From Bryum argenteum (Eukaryota > Streptophyta > Bryopsida > Bryales > Bryaceae), in contig CM073329.1 in NCBI GenBank assembly GCA_037043015.1, forward strand, positions 2,682,648 to 2,746,647: 64,000 nt of DNA, given 5' to 3'. Shown here in pieces: positions 12,430 through 24,557 of the stretch. The notes below the pieces were generated by a model that was given only the letters and a program-made list of their open reading frames with translations, did no database searches and had not been told where the DNA came from. The position numbers were made by a program, and so were the translations under genes. Numbering within the stretch: the stretch's first letter is position 1; each line of letters begins with the position of its first letter.

Positions 12430-12929
12430 TAAGTGGAATTCATCCCAAAAAATAAAGTCAAAATCCAATGGTGGATGAAGGAGATTTAGCTCCTCAGAAA
12501 TCATCTATTTATTCACTTGTTTTCAAGATAGAAATATCGTTGCAAATCCACTACTAAAAATATTTGGATCAAAAATCTTCCAAATAAATAGTTGTTAACC
12601 TTCATCTGAAGATCATGGCTTCAAAAAAAAAGATGTCATGAAAACATCTTCTTAATTTCCTATAATTGCCTCACAACAATAAGACATGCCCCATGTTTGA
12701 AATCTCAAAAACTAGAGTTGCCCTCACTAAAATGCATGCCATTTATCAAACTTTATTTTTTGTGTTTACATTTTCTACCACACAAACTAAACTTGACTTG
12801 GGAGCCAACACATGTGTTTTTTTTTTTTTTATCAAATTGGACTTTAGATGAAGAAGTTATGGCTCTTCAAAGTTGTTGCAGGTATTCTGAAATATTGTTT
12901 TTTGGACATGGAGCCCAATTAAGGGTTAA
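12430..12929. repeat. Copy of the MITE-H repeat family, reverse orientation
   Basis: Read on the minus strand, this block matches the element at 53725-54307. Shared landmarks are CATAACTTCTTCATCT, GGCATGCATTTTAGTGAGGG, a GGTAGAAA stretch, and GATTTTGACTTTATTTTTTG. The right border ends in AAGGGTTAA at 12921-12929, as in other family ends. I could not find the matching left border, so the element is diverged or truncated. Confidence 0.6.
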
Positions 12930-15644
12930 ATTAGATTTGTTTCCAAACTTGAAAATCCTTCTTTGGGTTGATGTGTTTCTAAACTAGAATAAATCAAGAT
13001 GTTTGAGAGTATAAGCACAAACAATGGACTTACTCTTACACCTAGTTTCCCTCTCGTCAAAGAGGTTTTGCATTGCCTCTGATACAATACACAAATAAAT
13101 AAAGATTATCATCTAAGAATTAAAACGTAATAGCGAAGTGAGTAACCTTGCATGTTGGCCTTCTTGCAACTAGGTAGGCTTTGTTGGAACATCATCTATT
13201 CTAGCACCCTACACAAACCTTCAGTTTCACGCACTCATGTGTGGACTAATTTAATACAGCTGGTTACAACGGAACGGAGCTTTTAATCGATGAGGGTTAG
13301 GGTAAGAGCATGCCCAACCCTGTGCTTCACGTCGGGCCGCTCGGCTGCATGTAAAGCTTGCAGACAACGTCCGTTGAGGCGTCTCATCCCCACCCCAACG
13401 TAGGAGAGGGGGTAGAGGAAAAGGCCGTCCAACAATCACATTTGGCGAGAAGCAAGTTACAATATAAATTATTTTTGCCACGTGGCACTCTTCCATTGGT
13501 TAATGGAAATAACTTGGACTTATGGTGACCTCGAATTTAGGAGACCTCAACCCTCTTGACCGGATTACAAGTAAGGTTGAGTGTCCTAAAAGCACCAACT
13601 TAAGGGATCTGACCTATTTTTAGCACTAGTAAATTCAAAATAAAATTATGACCACATTCGAAATAGGTTTTCAGGAGGATTGCAAAAATTTGCAACATGT
13701 AATTCGCATCTGTGAATTTTATACAAAATTCCAAAGTGCTAAGTAAGATTTGACCCAATTGCGTTATATTCAAATGACGTACATCTATATTTTCACAATC
13801 TACAAATGAGGTACAGTGCGCTTTTGGGTCCCCTGGCGCTTTTAGGTAGTCCAACCGTATAGTGTGTGAGCTCGGGTTCCTCACATTCCAAACAAGGCTC
13901 CACTCTACAGCCCACCGTGCTAGTTGGGCATGCTCGTGAGAGTCGTGAGTAACTTGTCATTAAGCTACATATTGAACATAATATTCGGTAGTGCATACAA
14001 TTTTGTGCAATTCTTTAGTAGTGATAGAAGTGCTAGTTAGCTAGCTGGCAACTGTGTGAAGCGCAAGATGCTAATTTCAGTCTATGTTATGATAGAAGTA
14101 AATTAATATGTTCAACCTGTACACAAAGTCAGTGCTTGAATGTTGTATGTAATGGCAAGTGAAGCTTCCTCCTTGCAGCGCTCGAAATGCAGGAGCAAGA
14201 AGTCAGAGTCCCTCTCGAAACATGACGAAAGCTTTTGGTGTAAGAGTGGCTTCAGTACGAGTCCGCAGCATATTGTTCTTCCAAAGAAAACGAACCTGGT
14301 ACGTGTTTATCTGGTCACAAGGAATCTTTTAATTTAGACTGATGTCATTGTTTTCATGAAGTTTGTGCTTGTTGGTGTTGTAAAGTTAATATTCTTGAGC
14401 AACAAGTAACACCTCGATTGCTGCTGTAGCCATTGAAAATTTATGGGTGGCGCCATCTGCAACTGCATCACTGTCGTACCAAGGCAGCTGAAATTGCATC
14501 ACTTTTGTACCAACGGTATCATATGGTATCTTGCTATAGGATGGCTCAATGACATGGAGAATTTGTAGTGAAGTTAGCCAAGCAAGCAACTTATGTACAT
14601 GAGTAGAGAAAGTAGAAGCTTTAGCATATTCAATCATTTTTTGGGTACCTTTTTAGATCTTTACTATGAACCTCTAAAGTTGAATTAGTAAGTGTCCCTA
14701 AAATGGCAGAATCTAAATTGTTCATTGTGAAAGTACTGAATATCAACCTCAAAAGACATTAGCACTTTTTACAAAGTTCAACCTCATGAGCCTTTGTTAT
14801 TATTTATTTTTAATTTTTTAATTTTTTAATTTATTTTTGAAACAATCAATATACTATTGATGAAGAACAATATGTCTGGTCTATAGCATCACATGCTTGG
14901 AGAATGTATAGCTTTTTAGAGAATTTTTAAGGGGTATATTTGGGAAGATGAGGAGGAATGGCAGAAAAATTTCGACTAATATGAAGACAAGGTGCCAAGT
15001 GAACATGGAGGGTTGAGCCTCTCAAGAGTTAGCTCCGCCCTCTACACAAAATAGTGGTTGGTAGTCACCGAGTATGGAATCTATTTAAGTAGATGAATGA
15101 GTATCGAGGACGGCGATGAATGTGGATAGTAGTGTGGAGCCAAGTAGTCTCGATGGTATCCACAAACACCTCCCAGATCTTTAACTCTATAAAGTGTGGG
15201 GTCCAGTGGTTGGCAGAGAGACACGTTGCATTCCTTTTCAACCAAATGACCCAAAGTACAAATCCTCGGAAGATTGTCTAAAGCTTGGAGGTACCTCTCA
15301 CTCTAAGAGAAAGATGGGAGCTAGACAAGCATTGGTGCCATAGGAGACGAGCTCAAGAGCCATTAGTCTTGGAAACGTCTATAAGCTAGAAGAGAATAGT
15401 TTGAACATACCTTTAAGTATGCAATGCCCTGGAACAGTCAAAGAATTGGTGCACAACTGTCTAAAGAGGAGGGTTTTCACAATTGGAGCATCTGACGTCA
15501 AGTAATGGTCTCATTTGCTCCCTCCGAACGTTAACTAATAGTGCCTTGTGATACACAGACCACATGAACGTTGCCTCCTTGTGTGGTTTGGCCTTGTCTC
15601 AAACTCCATCCCATAAAGTGGCCCATTTTGAGTGATACACTAGT
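12930..15644. other. Gene-less region with a G-box palindrome
   Basis: No gene is supported. A perfect TGCCACGTGGCA palindrome lies at about 13477-13488 in a GC-richer island (13290-13490). A short open frame at 14152-14300 ends near a GTACGT donor-like site, but nothing confirms it as an exon. Confidence 0.4.
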
Positions 15645-16015
15645 ATTAACCCTTAAACACCCAGGGGAGGCCAAAATTGGATCATAGCCTTGGACCTTGG
15701 ATCTTTTGGACTTAGGCATCATGAATAGCGCACTTTTTGAACTTCGGCATCATTAATGAACCACGCAATGATGAGCTTGCAACCTCCTACAAGGTTATGT
15801 ACAACCTGAACCTACCTACCACAATCCTTTCAAAGCACAAAATCACTCACACAAATTGTAATTTGAATTGTAAAATTTCACTTTTCGAATGCATCTTAAG
15901 TAGGTGACCAGTTTGACATCAAAATACAAATGAAAAGTTGAGTACATTGATAGCTACAGAGCAGATTCTGTTGAAAAAAAAGCCCCTCCGCCTTCCTTGG
16001 GCGTTTTAGGGTTAA
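15645..16015. mobile_element. TTAA-flanked MITE B (sister of MITE F)
   Basis: The left end is TTAACCCTTAAACACCCAGG. The right end, reverse-complemented, is TTAACCCTAAAACGCCCAAG. The 371-base element shares its whole interior with the 30301-30670 copy, for example CATCATGAATAG, AACCTCCTACAAG, CTACCACAATCCTTTCAAAG and AGCAGATTCTGTTG. It is therefore a second insertion of the same element. Confidence 0.85.
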
Positions 16016-17387
16016 GCAATCCACCTCACCATGTGGTCTTCTGGAAGTGCTTTGATTGTTGATCTTCCAAGCTCTATACTGTGCTTTTCCAGTCATAAAA
16101 TTTGCATGGAGTCCTAATCTGCATGGAGTTAACGTTTGTTTGTCGATGAAGAGGTCAACATAGGGTAATGTGACAATCTTGCGTTCCTTGCGGTTCCCTT
16201 TACCGGAACACTTTCGAGCTTATGAGCCTTCTGCGTCTGGTGGCAAAGCTGTCCTTGCTGATGCATGGCGGCTTTCCACTTTGTCCAGACTTCCCGAAGA
16301 GGATAAAAGACTGCAATGCTTCCGACCTCAGCACCGAAGAAGCAACCGGAAATCAACACGTATTCACCTTTCATGCATCATCGTCTTTTCATTGACGTCA
16401 GATCGCACCACAATGGTCGATCAGCAAACCCGGAAACAAGGAAACACGACGCAGAAGCCATAGCCACGCGCGCGATCAAGCAAAAGACTCAAGCAAATAC
16501 TGTAGGATCAAGCAAAAGGCTCAAGGAAAACAGGATCAAGCAAAAGGCTCAGGGAAAACAGGATCAAGCAAAAAGGCTCAGGGAAAACAGGATCAAGCAA
16601 AAGGCTCAGGGAGAGGATCATTACAAAACAAAACAACGGTCTCGTGCTTTGACCACATAATTCGCTCCATTCACAGGACAAACAGGAGTTAAAATAATCC
16701 GCATTAACTGTGCTCCGCGGTTCTCTCATCAGTGGCCGAGGAACAAGCGCCGCAACAAATTGTGTGCACAAAAAGCAAAGTTCATGCCATTAGTTATCCG
16801 ATTCTATATCGATATCAGGACTGTGAGTTTTGTGGCTGCCGATGCTCTGCTTACGGTTCAAACATGCACATTGCGGATCAGATGTTTCTGCTTATGTATC
16901 TCGTCGCTAATTGCTTCCTGAAGATTCGGGAGAAAGATTCTTACACGTTGCGGCCCTGGTCCCACCCTTGAGCTTGTAAAGTTGTGACAACACACTGTGT
17001 TGCTAATTATGGCCGTTGAAAACTGGATTTTCCTGATCCTTTGACCAATGGCGGTCACCGAATATGCGTCCTATCGGTACGTGTCCAGGAGAAAGTGGAT
17101 CGTGGCTTATCGTTCCGAGCTGCCCTGACGTCCAATTGCATACGGCAGCTCGCGTGCCACTCTTTCTCCCGGTATGTTTAGCTCAGGAGCTTCCGGTTTC
17201 TGTAGTCTTCAGGTGCTATGAGGACTTAGGAACCACGAGACTGGAGTGCACAGTGATCACTATCTAATAATCTCGATAGGATGCGCTGTGAATCGTTCGT
17301 GAAAGTGAATCTAATAATGAGTGGCTGCACAGCAAGAACTGATATTAAATTTTGCGAGAGCGCTTCTTTTTAGTACAAGGCGGAAAT
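16016..17387. other. Gene-less stretch holding a short tandem array
   Basis: Apart from the tandem repeat at 16474-16616 I see no supported gene or element. The base composition is less AT-rich than further left. Confidence 0.4.
16474..16616. repeat. Tandem repeat, five units of 28-32 bases
   Basis: Units starting GATCAAGCAAAAGGCTCAGG begin at 16474, 16506, 16534, 16562 and 16591. The middle units are nearly identical, so expansion is recent. A short open frame through the array reads a repeated IKQKAQGKQD-like peptide, with no sign of being a gene. Confidence 0.88.
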
Positions 17388-17705
17388 TCAGTTGTACCTG
17401 GTAGCTATTTGGTAAAAATCGGCCTGAGACCGCACAATTCGGTTGAATTCGAGCTCGTCCTCGCTCTGTTTGGTTTTCTTGACGTCAGGTACAATGTCCT
17501 CTTCGCTCTTTGCATCTGATAGATCAATTACATCCGCTTCCTTAGCTTTGCGCTTTCTTGTGCTACCACTGGCAATCTGAGGAGCATCGTCCTCCGCTTC
17601 CTTGGCTTCACGCTTTCTTGTGCTACCACTAGCAACCTGAGGTGCTTCCTCCTCCACTTCCAAGACCTTGACAGGAGCGACATCTTCTTTTGCACTTGCA
17701 CGCAA
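17388..17705 (-). other. Open segment with repeated charged peptide, possible exon
   Basis: The frame encodes two similar 22-residue blocks (EEEAPQVASGSTRKREAKEA and DDAPQIASGSTRKRKAKEA) followed by an acidic/lysine tail ending FYQIATRYN. No in-frame ATG precedes it; the frame opens with TTG just after an upstream stop. It would therefore have to be a downstream exon of a spliced gene, or is a pseudogene. It lies about 290 bases from the CHUP1-like start in divergent orientation. I do not recognise the protein. The internal duplication and coding-like charge pattern are the only support. Confidence 0.25.
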
Positions 17706-17756
17706 AGGCCGGAACGAAGTAGCAAGTGACGATCAGCCATGGTCACAAATTTCACA

Positions 17757-17850
17757 AAATTTGAAATTTGAAATTTGAATCTTGAATTTTGAATTTTGAA
17801 TTTTGAAATTTGAAATTTGAAACCAGAAATTTGAAATTTGAAATTTCTGG
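17757..17850. repeat. TTTGAAA/TTTTGAA microsatellite
   Basis: Short imperfect units of TTTGAAA and TTTTGAA repeat for about 90 bases, just upstream of the CHUP1-like gene. Frames through it give meaningless FKFQIS repeats. Confidence 0.85.
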
Positions 17851-17990
17851 TCATGAATTTTGTTTCTAGAAGAAGAGAAAAGAATTTCGGTGAGGAATTG
17901 ATCTGCGAATTGTAACTTAACAGCGGGAGGCCAGCCAGAGTGCAATGTACATAAAAAAATAAGGGAATTTAGTAAGACAGAGCATCGTAC

Positions 17991-20900
17991 ATGTTCGTGC
18001 GGATAGGCCTCGCGGTCACAGCAGTTGGTGCGGCCGTCACACTCCGGAGGCAGCAGCAGCAGCTCTACGATAAGGACACAGGTAATCACAATTCGTCTCT
18101 CTGTGTTACTGCTATTGAATTGATCGTTGCACTGTTCTCGTTTTCTCTTCATTATGCAAGAGCTCCAATATGTCTGTTGCACAAGACTCACGCAATTGCG
18201 CACGAGAATGCTGAGATCATATCGGAGAGAATCGAAACCAGATTTTCTCGTAGAAGAAGTTGCCGTCGTCGGCAGTCGCTTTTCGGGCGGGAATTTGAAT
18301 GGCGCTCTTGATATTTGAAATTTAAATTGGATACTCTATCATGCGATCTCTGGTAGCGTTAGTGATCTTTGAGGATTTTTGTTTGGCAAGCACGAACAAA
18401 GCTTGATCTCTTCGCTGATTTGTCCAATCAGAACATGGAGCAAAGGGAAAGAAGTCGCAAGACGAGGGTCGGGCTACAGACCTCCATCAGAAAACGCCGG
18501 TAGGGAAACGTACTACTCCATCTGCGAATTGTTTGTCAGCCCTGTGCTCAATTTCGTGTTTTGATCGATGTGCATGATCAACTGATTTTCTTTGAATGCC
18601 TTTCGGTAGGCGGAAGAGGTGAAACGAGTGAATCCAGCTTCACCAGCAACAAGCGTTCACGGAGGAGGCGACCTAGGCGACAGTAATTTGTTATTGCCGG
18701 AGTTTGATGATCTCCTGCATTCAACAGAGCTTGGGCTGTTGAGTCCGGGCTCGACCAGGAGTTATGGTGCAGATGGCGTCACAGATGGAGACATGGAAAA
18801 TTATAGGGAGGACGGGAAAGATGATGCGCGCGTTAGGGTTGGCAAGGGCAGGGGAAAGAGAGTTGGAAATAGGAGATCGCCGAGTCCTGGAAGTAGAAGA
18901 TCGCGGAGTCCTGGAGGATCAGAAACGTCGGATTTGTTTCCGGATGGGCCAGATTATCTTCTGGGCGAGTACGTGGACAGCCTCGCAGATGAGACTGCAG
19001 AACTTCAATATCTGAGGGAGACAGTGAAGGTGCTCAAGAAGAAGGAGTCTAGATTGGAGGCAGAGCTTCTTGATTATTATGATCTTGAAGACCAAGAACA
19101 GGAGCTTATAAAGTTGGAGCAAGAGCTGGACGAGAAGATCGCTCATATCGAGAAACTGGAGGAGAGCTTAGAAGAGAAGAGTGTTCTGCTGACCAGATTG
19201 CAGAGCCAATTGCACAGAGTAGAGGAAGAGAAAAACACTCAAATCACAAAGCTGAAGGAACGAATCGCCGCTTTGGAAGCGAGGGCGACGACTTTGTCTG
19301 AAGAGGCAGCAAGTGTCACCGGCTTGAAGAAAGATCTTGAGGAGGCTCGGGCGCGAAACAAAGAGCTCCAGAGACAAATTAACACCAAAATTGGAGATGA
19401 CAAAGCGGAGCTCGTGGTGTTGAAGCAGAAAATAGCCATGTTAGAATCAGAGAGAGGCGACACGCACAAACGGGACCTGGAAACAGATCAGAAGTTGCAA
19501 GTTCTGCGAGAGCTGGAGGTTGAAATTGTTGAGTTAAGGCGCATGAACAAGGACTTGCAGTATCAAAAGCGGGAGCTCAATTCGAAATTGGATGCAGCAG
19601 AGGAGGACATCGAGTATCTGCAGAGCAGAACAGATGTACGTTTGTCCATTTTGCATGGCATTCAGTTGATATAGTCAGAGGGTGTTATTGATTTAGTCGC
19701 TGATTTAAAGGTCTATTCAGCAAAAGAAGACTAACTTTTAGTGCTTGATTTCTTTACAGGAGGAAATCTTAGCTGAGGCTGACGCCGACTTGGCAAATTT
19801 ACGTCACGCGAACGAAGATTTAGCTCGGCAGGTTGAAGCCCTACAGAATGACCGATTTACCGAAGTGGAGGAATTAGTGTATCTGCGATGGGTTAATGCT
19901 TGTCTTCGCTACGAGCTGCGCAATTATCAGATTCCTGACGGCCAATTCTCGGCCATGAATCTGAACAAAGACTTAAGCCCGAGGTCACAGGAGAAGGCAA
20001 AACAATTGATGCTTCAGTACGCTAACCCCGATCTGGCGGGCGCCTTGCGCGCCCAGCGAGAGAGCGGCTACGAGAGCACCTCATCAGACACATCGAACCC
20101 CTCGGAGGACTCCAGTGACATATCGTCAGAACTAGGTTCTAGTAACTTGTCACGGAAGAACAGCTTGATTAAGCGGCTTAAGAGTTGGACCGGAAGGAAA
20201 GACGAGGGAAGCGCGAGACTTTCGATCTCCAAGAGTCAAAACGGCCGTGGCTCTAAAAGTAGCAACAAAAAGAGCACGAAGGGACCCCTGGAGGCTCTCT
20301 TAATCAGGAACTCGAGTGACGCGCATCAAATAACCACATATGGGGCTAACAACGATGAAGTGCAATCCCCAGGAACGCCTACTACGGCAAGATCTCTATC
20401 TAATCTTTCTTCACCGAGCGGAAGATCCTTTCGATTGGATCCTAATTCCCCCAGTTTGGCCTCAAGTCTGGCTCCAATCAAAACATCATCACCTGGAGGA
20501 GATGGATTTCATGGTATCGCTGCCTCATTCCAGGTCATTGCTAAATCTGTTCCACCTGAGATTTCTGCAAAGTATCCTGCTTTCAAGGACAGGCACAAAG
20601 CAGCTATGGAGAGGGAACAAGCCCTCAAGGAGGCGGCGCAAGCAGAGAGAGAAAAGGTTCTTGCAGAGAAAGCGAAAGCGGATGTCAGAAAGTTGCCGAA
20701 AGTAAACTGGTCGAACAAGTTCCCACAACCAGGTATGGAGCAGCCATTCGAATCACTGCCGATTCTAAAGCGAGCAGAAGTTATTTCGAAGCATATCACG
20801 GCAGCTGAGATTGCGAAGAGGGAGCTGAGGAAACCGAATCCTCCCCCCAAGCCGACTCGCCCACTGCCTGGTCCAGCAGCTGGTACTCAACCGGGAGGGG

Positions 20901-22875
20901 CTCCAGGCGGGATACCACCACCGCCACCCCCGCCACCGCCTCGTGGAGGACCTGGCGCGCCTCCTCCTCCACCTCCTCCACCACCCATGCCAGGTTTAGG
21001 GAAAATGCAAGGCAAAAATGCTGACGATGTGAGCAGAGCTCCAGGAGTAGTAGAGTTTTACCAGTCACTCATGAAACGTGACGCGAAGGTCTCTGTGACT
21101 GGTGGCGGAGTCAATCCCGAAGCTCGTAATAATATGATTGGGGAGATCGAAAATCGGTCTTCACATCTGCTAGCTGTAAGTTTCTCCTTATCTGAGTACT
21201 TTGACTCTTTGACAAGTGTAGATTTCTAGAGGTCCAAGTCGGTGATAGCGTGCTAATGTCAAGAATTAAATGCTACAATCGTGTGTGGTTATGTCGACTT
21301 ACGGAGTATTATCAAATGCAGGTCAAGGCCGATGTGGAAACTCAAGGAGAATTCGTCCAGTCTCTAGCAGCTGAAGTCAGAGCTGCTGCGTACAACGACA
21401 TCCAAGATGTTGTGGATTTCGTAGGTTGGCTGGATGACGAGCTCTCCTTTTTGGTACGTGGATTTAAACTTTTTGTAAGCTTCTAACAACACATTCATCG
21501 TGATCCGTGTTTCTGTATGAGTGTTGCTGAAATTCCTCTTTTCTCAACCTGTTTTGTCCTGGAAAAACCGCCTGTCCGAAAATTTTGGAGTTGACAGGTT
21601 CAGTTCTTAACTATCCCATTTGAGCAAATGTACGGCCTCGATGTATGGCTCGAACTGAAACCTGGAAACTGATTTGGGCTTTGCTGAACAGGTTGACGAA
21701 AGAGCAGTTCTGAAACACTTTGATTGGCCAGAAGGCAAGGCGGATGCCATGCGTGAAGCTGCGTTTGAGTACCAGGATTTAATGAAATTGCTGACAGAAG
21801 TATCGAAGTATGAAGATAAGCCAGAGGTGCCATGTGACAAGGCTCTAAAGAAAATGCTGGCGATGCTTGAAAAGTAAGTTTCTACTGGAAATTCCTCAAG
21901 CAGCAGATTCATACTCAACTCCAAAGTACAGGAGGACAGGAAAGTTGAGTTTTCATAGTTGGATATCACTAATACTTGATGAGTGGTCATGCTGCCGCAG
22001 AGTGGAGCAGAGTGTTTATGGCTTGCTGAGAACAAGAGACATGGCAATGGCTCGCTATAAGGAATTTAGCATCCCCGTCCAATGGATGCTCGACTCTGGC
22101 ATTGTTGGCAAGGTATGTTATTGGTACTTCACAAGGATCTGTCGTTACAGGAGAATGTGCAACTTTAAGATGGACCGACCTCCTGTAAAGGAATGCCTAC
22201 TAACCCATGCTGCGTTAACGTAATGCAGATCAAGCTAGCTTCAGTGAAACTGGCCCGTCTGTACATGAAAAGGGTTTCAGAAGAGCTTGATAACGCAGGC
22301 TCTGTCAACGAACCTGTGCGCGAGTTCCTATTGCTGCAAGGCGTCCGCTTTGCGTTCCGCGTTCATCAGGTACTCTTCCTGCTTTTACCTTTTTTCCAGT
22401 ACGAATGTGTTAGAATTCAGCACTTTTTGGATGCTGATATGGCCATGACTACGTCTTAAACTGAATATCGTCGCTTGCCATTCAAATTAGAGCGTCAAAT
22501 GCATCTAGAGAATTGTCACATTCGTATGTCAAAAGCTAATTTGCCGATAAGGTTGAGTACCAATATTCATCAAGCTATTTAGGACTCATTAAGCAGGAAT
22601 GCGAATCAACACTATCGTGAGCATTTGAAGCCTAACGAGCAATACACTAGTTACGTATTTTGTGTATCGAGTTCACATCCAATCTTCACTAATGACCTTT
22701 TTCTGGAATTACCTTGCAGTTTGCTGGAGGATTCGATCCTGAGAGCATGCGAGCATTTGAAGCATTGCGAGCTTGTGCCAACCGACCTGCTGTGCAACCT
22801 GCCGCGAAATACATCGAAGAAGGCGATGAAGAGGAAGCGGAAGAGGAAGAAGAAGAGGAAGGGCAGGAGCAGTAA
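17991..22875 (+). CDS. CHUP1: CHUP1-like actin-binding chloroplast positioning protein
   Basis: Nine exons join in phase: 17991-18081, 18432-18499, 18610-19635, 19760-21175, 21322-21453, 21692-21873, 22001-22112, 22229-22369 and 22720-22875. Together they give 1107 residues, against about 1000 in Arabidopsis CHUP1. The start MFVRIGLAVTAVGAAVTLRR matches the CHUP1 N-terminus, a hydrophobic anchor to the chloroplast outer envelope. A long coiled coil runs at about 184-443, then a Ser/Lys-rich linker, a profilin/actin-type proline stretch near 781-805 (two runs of nine prolines), and the conserved C-terminal domain with FVGWLDDELSFLVDERAVLK and FRVHQFAGGFDPESMRAFEA. The tail is a run of glutamates. 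The family links chloroplasts to short actin filaments for light-driven movement. Exon 2 (EHGAKGKKSQ onward) is inferred from phase and splice sites only. Confidence 0.93.
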
Positions 22876-24289
22876 CAGAATTACATCTCTAACAGTTGAT
22901 TGAATCTGAAACCACTTGTAGTATTATATCATATTAATATTTATAGTGATTGGCCCTTTGCTTGTAATTCTAGTCATACCCTTGAGGAAAGTTCACTTGT
23001 ATCATAGTTACAGCTTTCGCATTGGAGTGTTGGTTATTGGCACACCAAATAGGTAGTGTTAGTACAAATCCCGGTTGCCCGGTCAATGACCACATAGATC
23101 CGTGAGATGGGTGTGAGCGAGAAAAATGCTCACTACGAACAAATACATTGCAAGTGAGTTGAATAGACACTTTATTTATGTCAGCCTCAAATAAAGTGGA
23201 AGTTCATTCTCTTGGTGAGTGCCAATCGTCATCCAAATTCAATGTCTTACATTGAAAGGGTAGATGTTACAATGAGGGTCCTACCACTTCTCTAAACTCA
23301 CACAGGTTTGAATAAATTGTAACAACTAAGAGAATTCTTTCTTCTATCATAAGTTAGCATATTCATATGAAATTGGCTTCAACTAATCTACCTATTCAGT
23401 GTACTGCAGATGCTGCTTTACTATAACATTTTTTCTGTCTATGGTGAATATATTCTCCACATACTGTACTGCTGATAGATGTATGAATGGAGTTGCAACT
23501 CATTTCTTCGATGTCGTGCTTAAGTATACTCACTGCTTGTAAACCTGAATGCAGATGAGCAACAGAACAAGCTGTACTATATCATCCTGTAACTTCGATA
23601 AGATAATGAACCGCTTCTCACAGGCAATTGAAGGCCCGGGCACACGAGGAAGAGGCAGTGAAATTGGTGATTGCCACTCCTATACGGTATCCTCTTTGGG
23701 TGGTTACTTGATGACAGAGAGTTTATGTGTGGGAAACTTTATTGTCAATGAGGTTACAATGATTTAATTTCTTACAGGATTTGAGTTAAGGTACGTTATC
23801 CATGTGCCATGAACAACCTGGTCGGTTCTCATGTCAGAGCTTTGTTATAATTCTGTGGTTTGACTCCACTTCGAAGGATAACAATTATTGATGTTGGTCA
23901 AGTATTTATATGATGATGGATCTATACCTGGGTGTCAGAGGCCCATGTACTGAGTTTGTGTGTGTCCAGTAACTTCATGACTTCATTTATAAGGTGATTT
24001 TGCTGGTGCCGGATGATCGACTGTGTTTGCAAACATGGAATAAGGGTGGATGCCAAGGCTATTGGAGAATGGAGGGCTATCATGAATAAAAAAGTGCCTC
24101 AGGTGTATCTATTGTTATGACATGGCCTACAAGGAGATGAAAAAAACTCACCATCTGGGAGTTTCATTTTCCTTCACTTGGGAGCGAGTGTTGTCTTATG
24201 TGACAAAATTCCTATTCATTTGTCAAACACAATTTAGATGCAATGTACATTTGAAGACGTGTTAGATGTACATCTCATCGACATTGTGT
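22876..24289. other. 3' flank of CHUP1-like gene, no further gene
   Basis: The first few hundred bases should be 3' UTR. Beyond that there are only short frames without domains. Confidence 0.45.
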
Positions 24290-24557
24290 TTAACCCCTAA
24301 AGATCCAAGAAAGCCGAAATGGCTTTTTGGAATTTCCGCAGGGAAAATTTTCAGCCAACTTTGACCATTATATTCTCAAAATTGGAGAAAAATTAACGGT
24401 TCAAATTTGTTACTAGAGTAAAGGGTCAAGTTAGCTTCAAGATCCTACGGTTGGATCTTCTAATTAATGCTTAGATTGAGTTTCTTTGGGCCTGAAGTAG
24501 AAGAAGGTTCTTTTTGATGATTTAGACAATTTTGTATCAAGGATCTTTAGGGGTTAA
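24290..24557. mobile_element. TTAA-flanked MITE C
   Basis: Both ends read TTAACCCCTAAAGATCCA or TTAACCCCTAAAGATCC inward, a perfect match of at least 17 bases including TTAA. The 268-base interior is non-coding and includes CCTACGGTTGGATCTTC. Confidence 0.85.

Noticed and set aside
13477-13488. Perfect G-box palindrome TGCCACGTGGCA.
   Set aside because: No gene lies nearby for it to control, so it is not listed as a regulatory site.
14140-14337. Short frame with SKCRSKKSESLSKHDES, ending near a GTACGT donor-like site.
   Set aside because: There are no partner exons, domain or start context. It is too little to call a gene.
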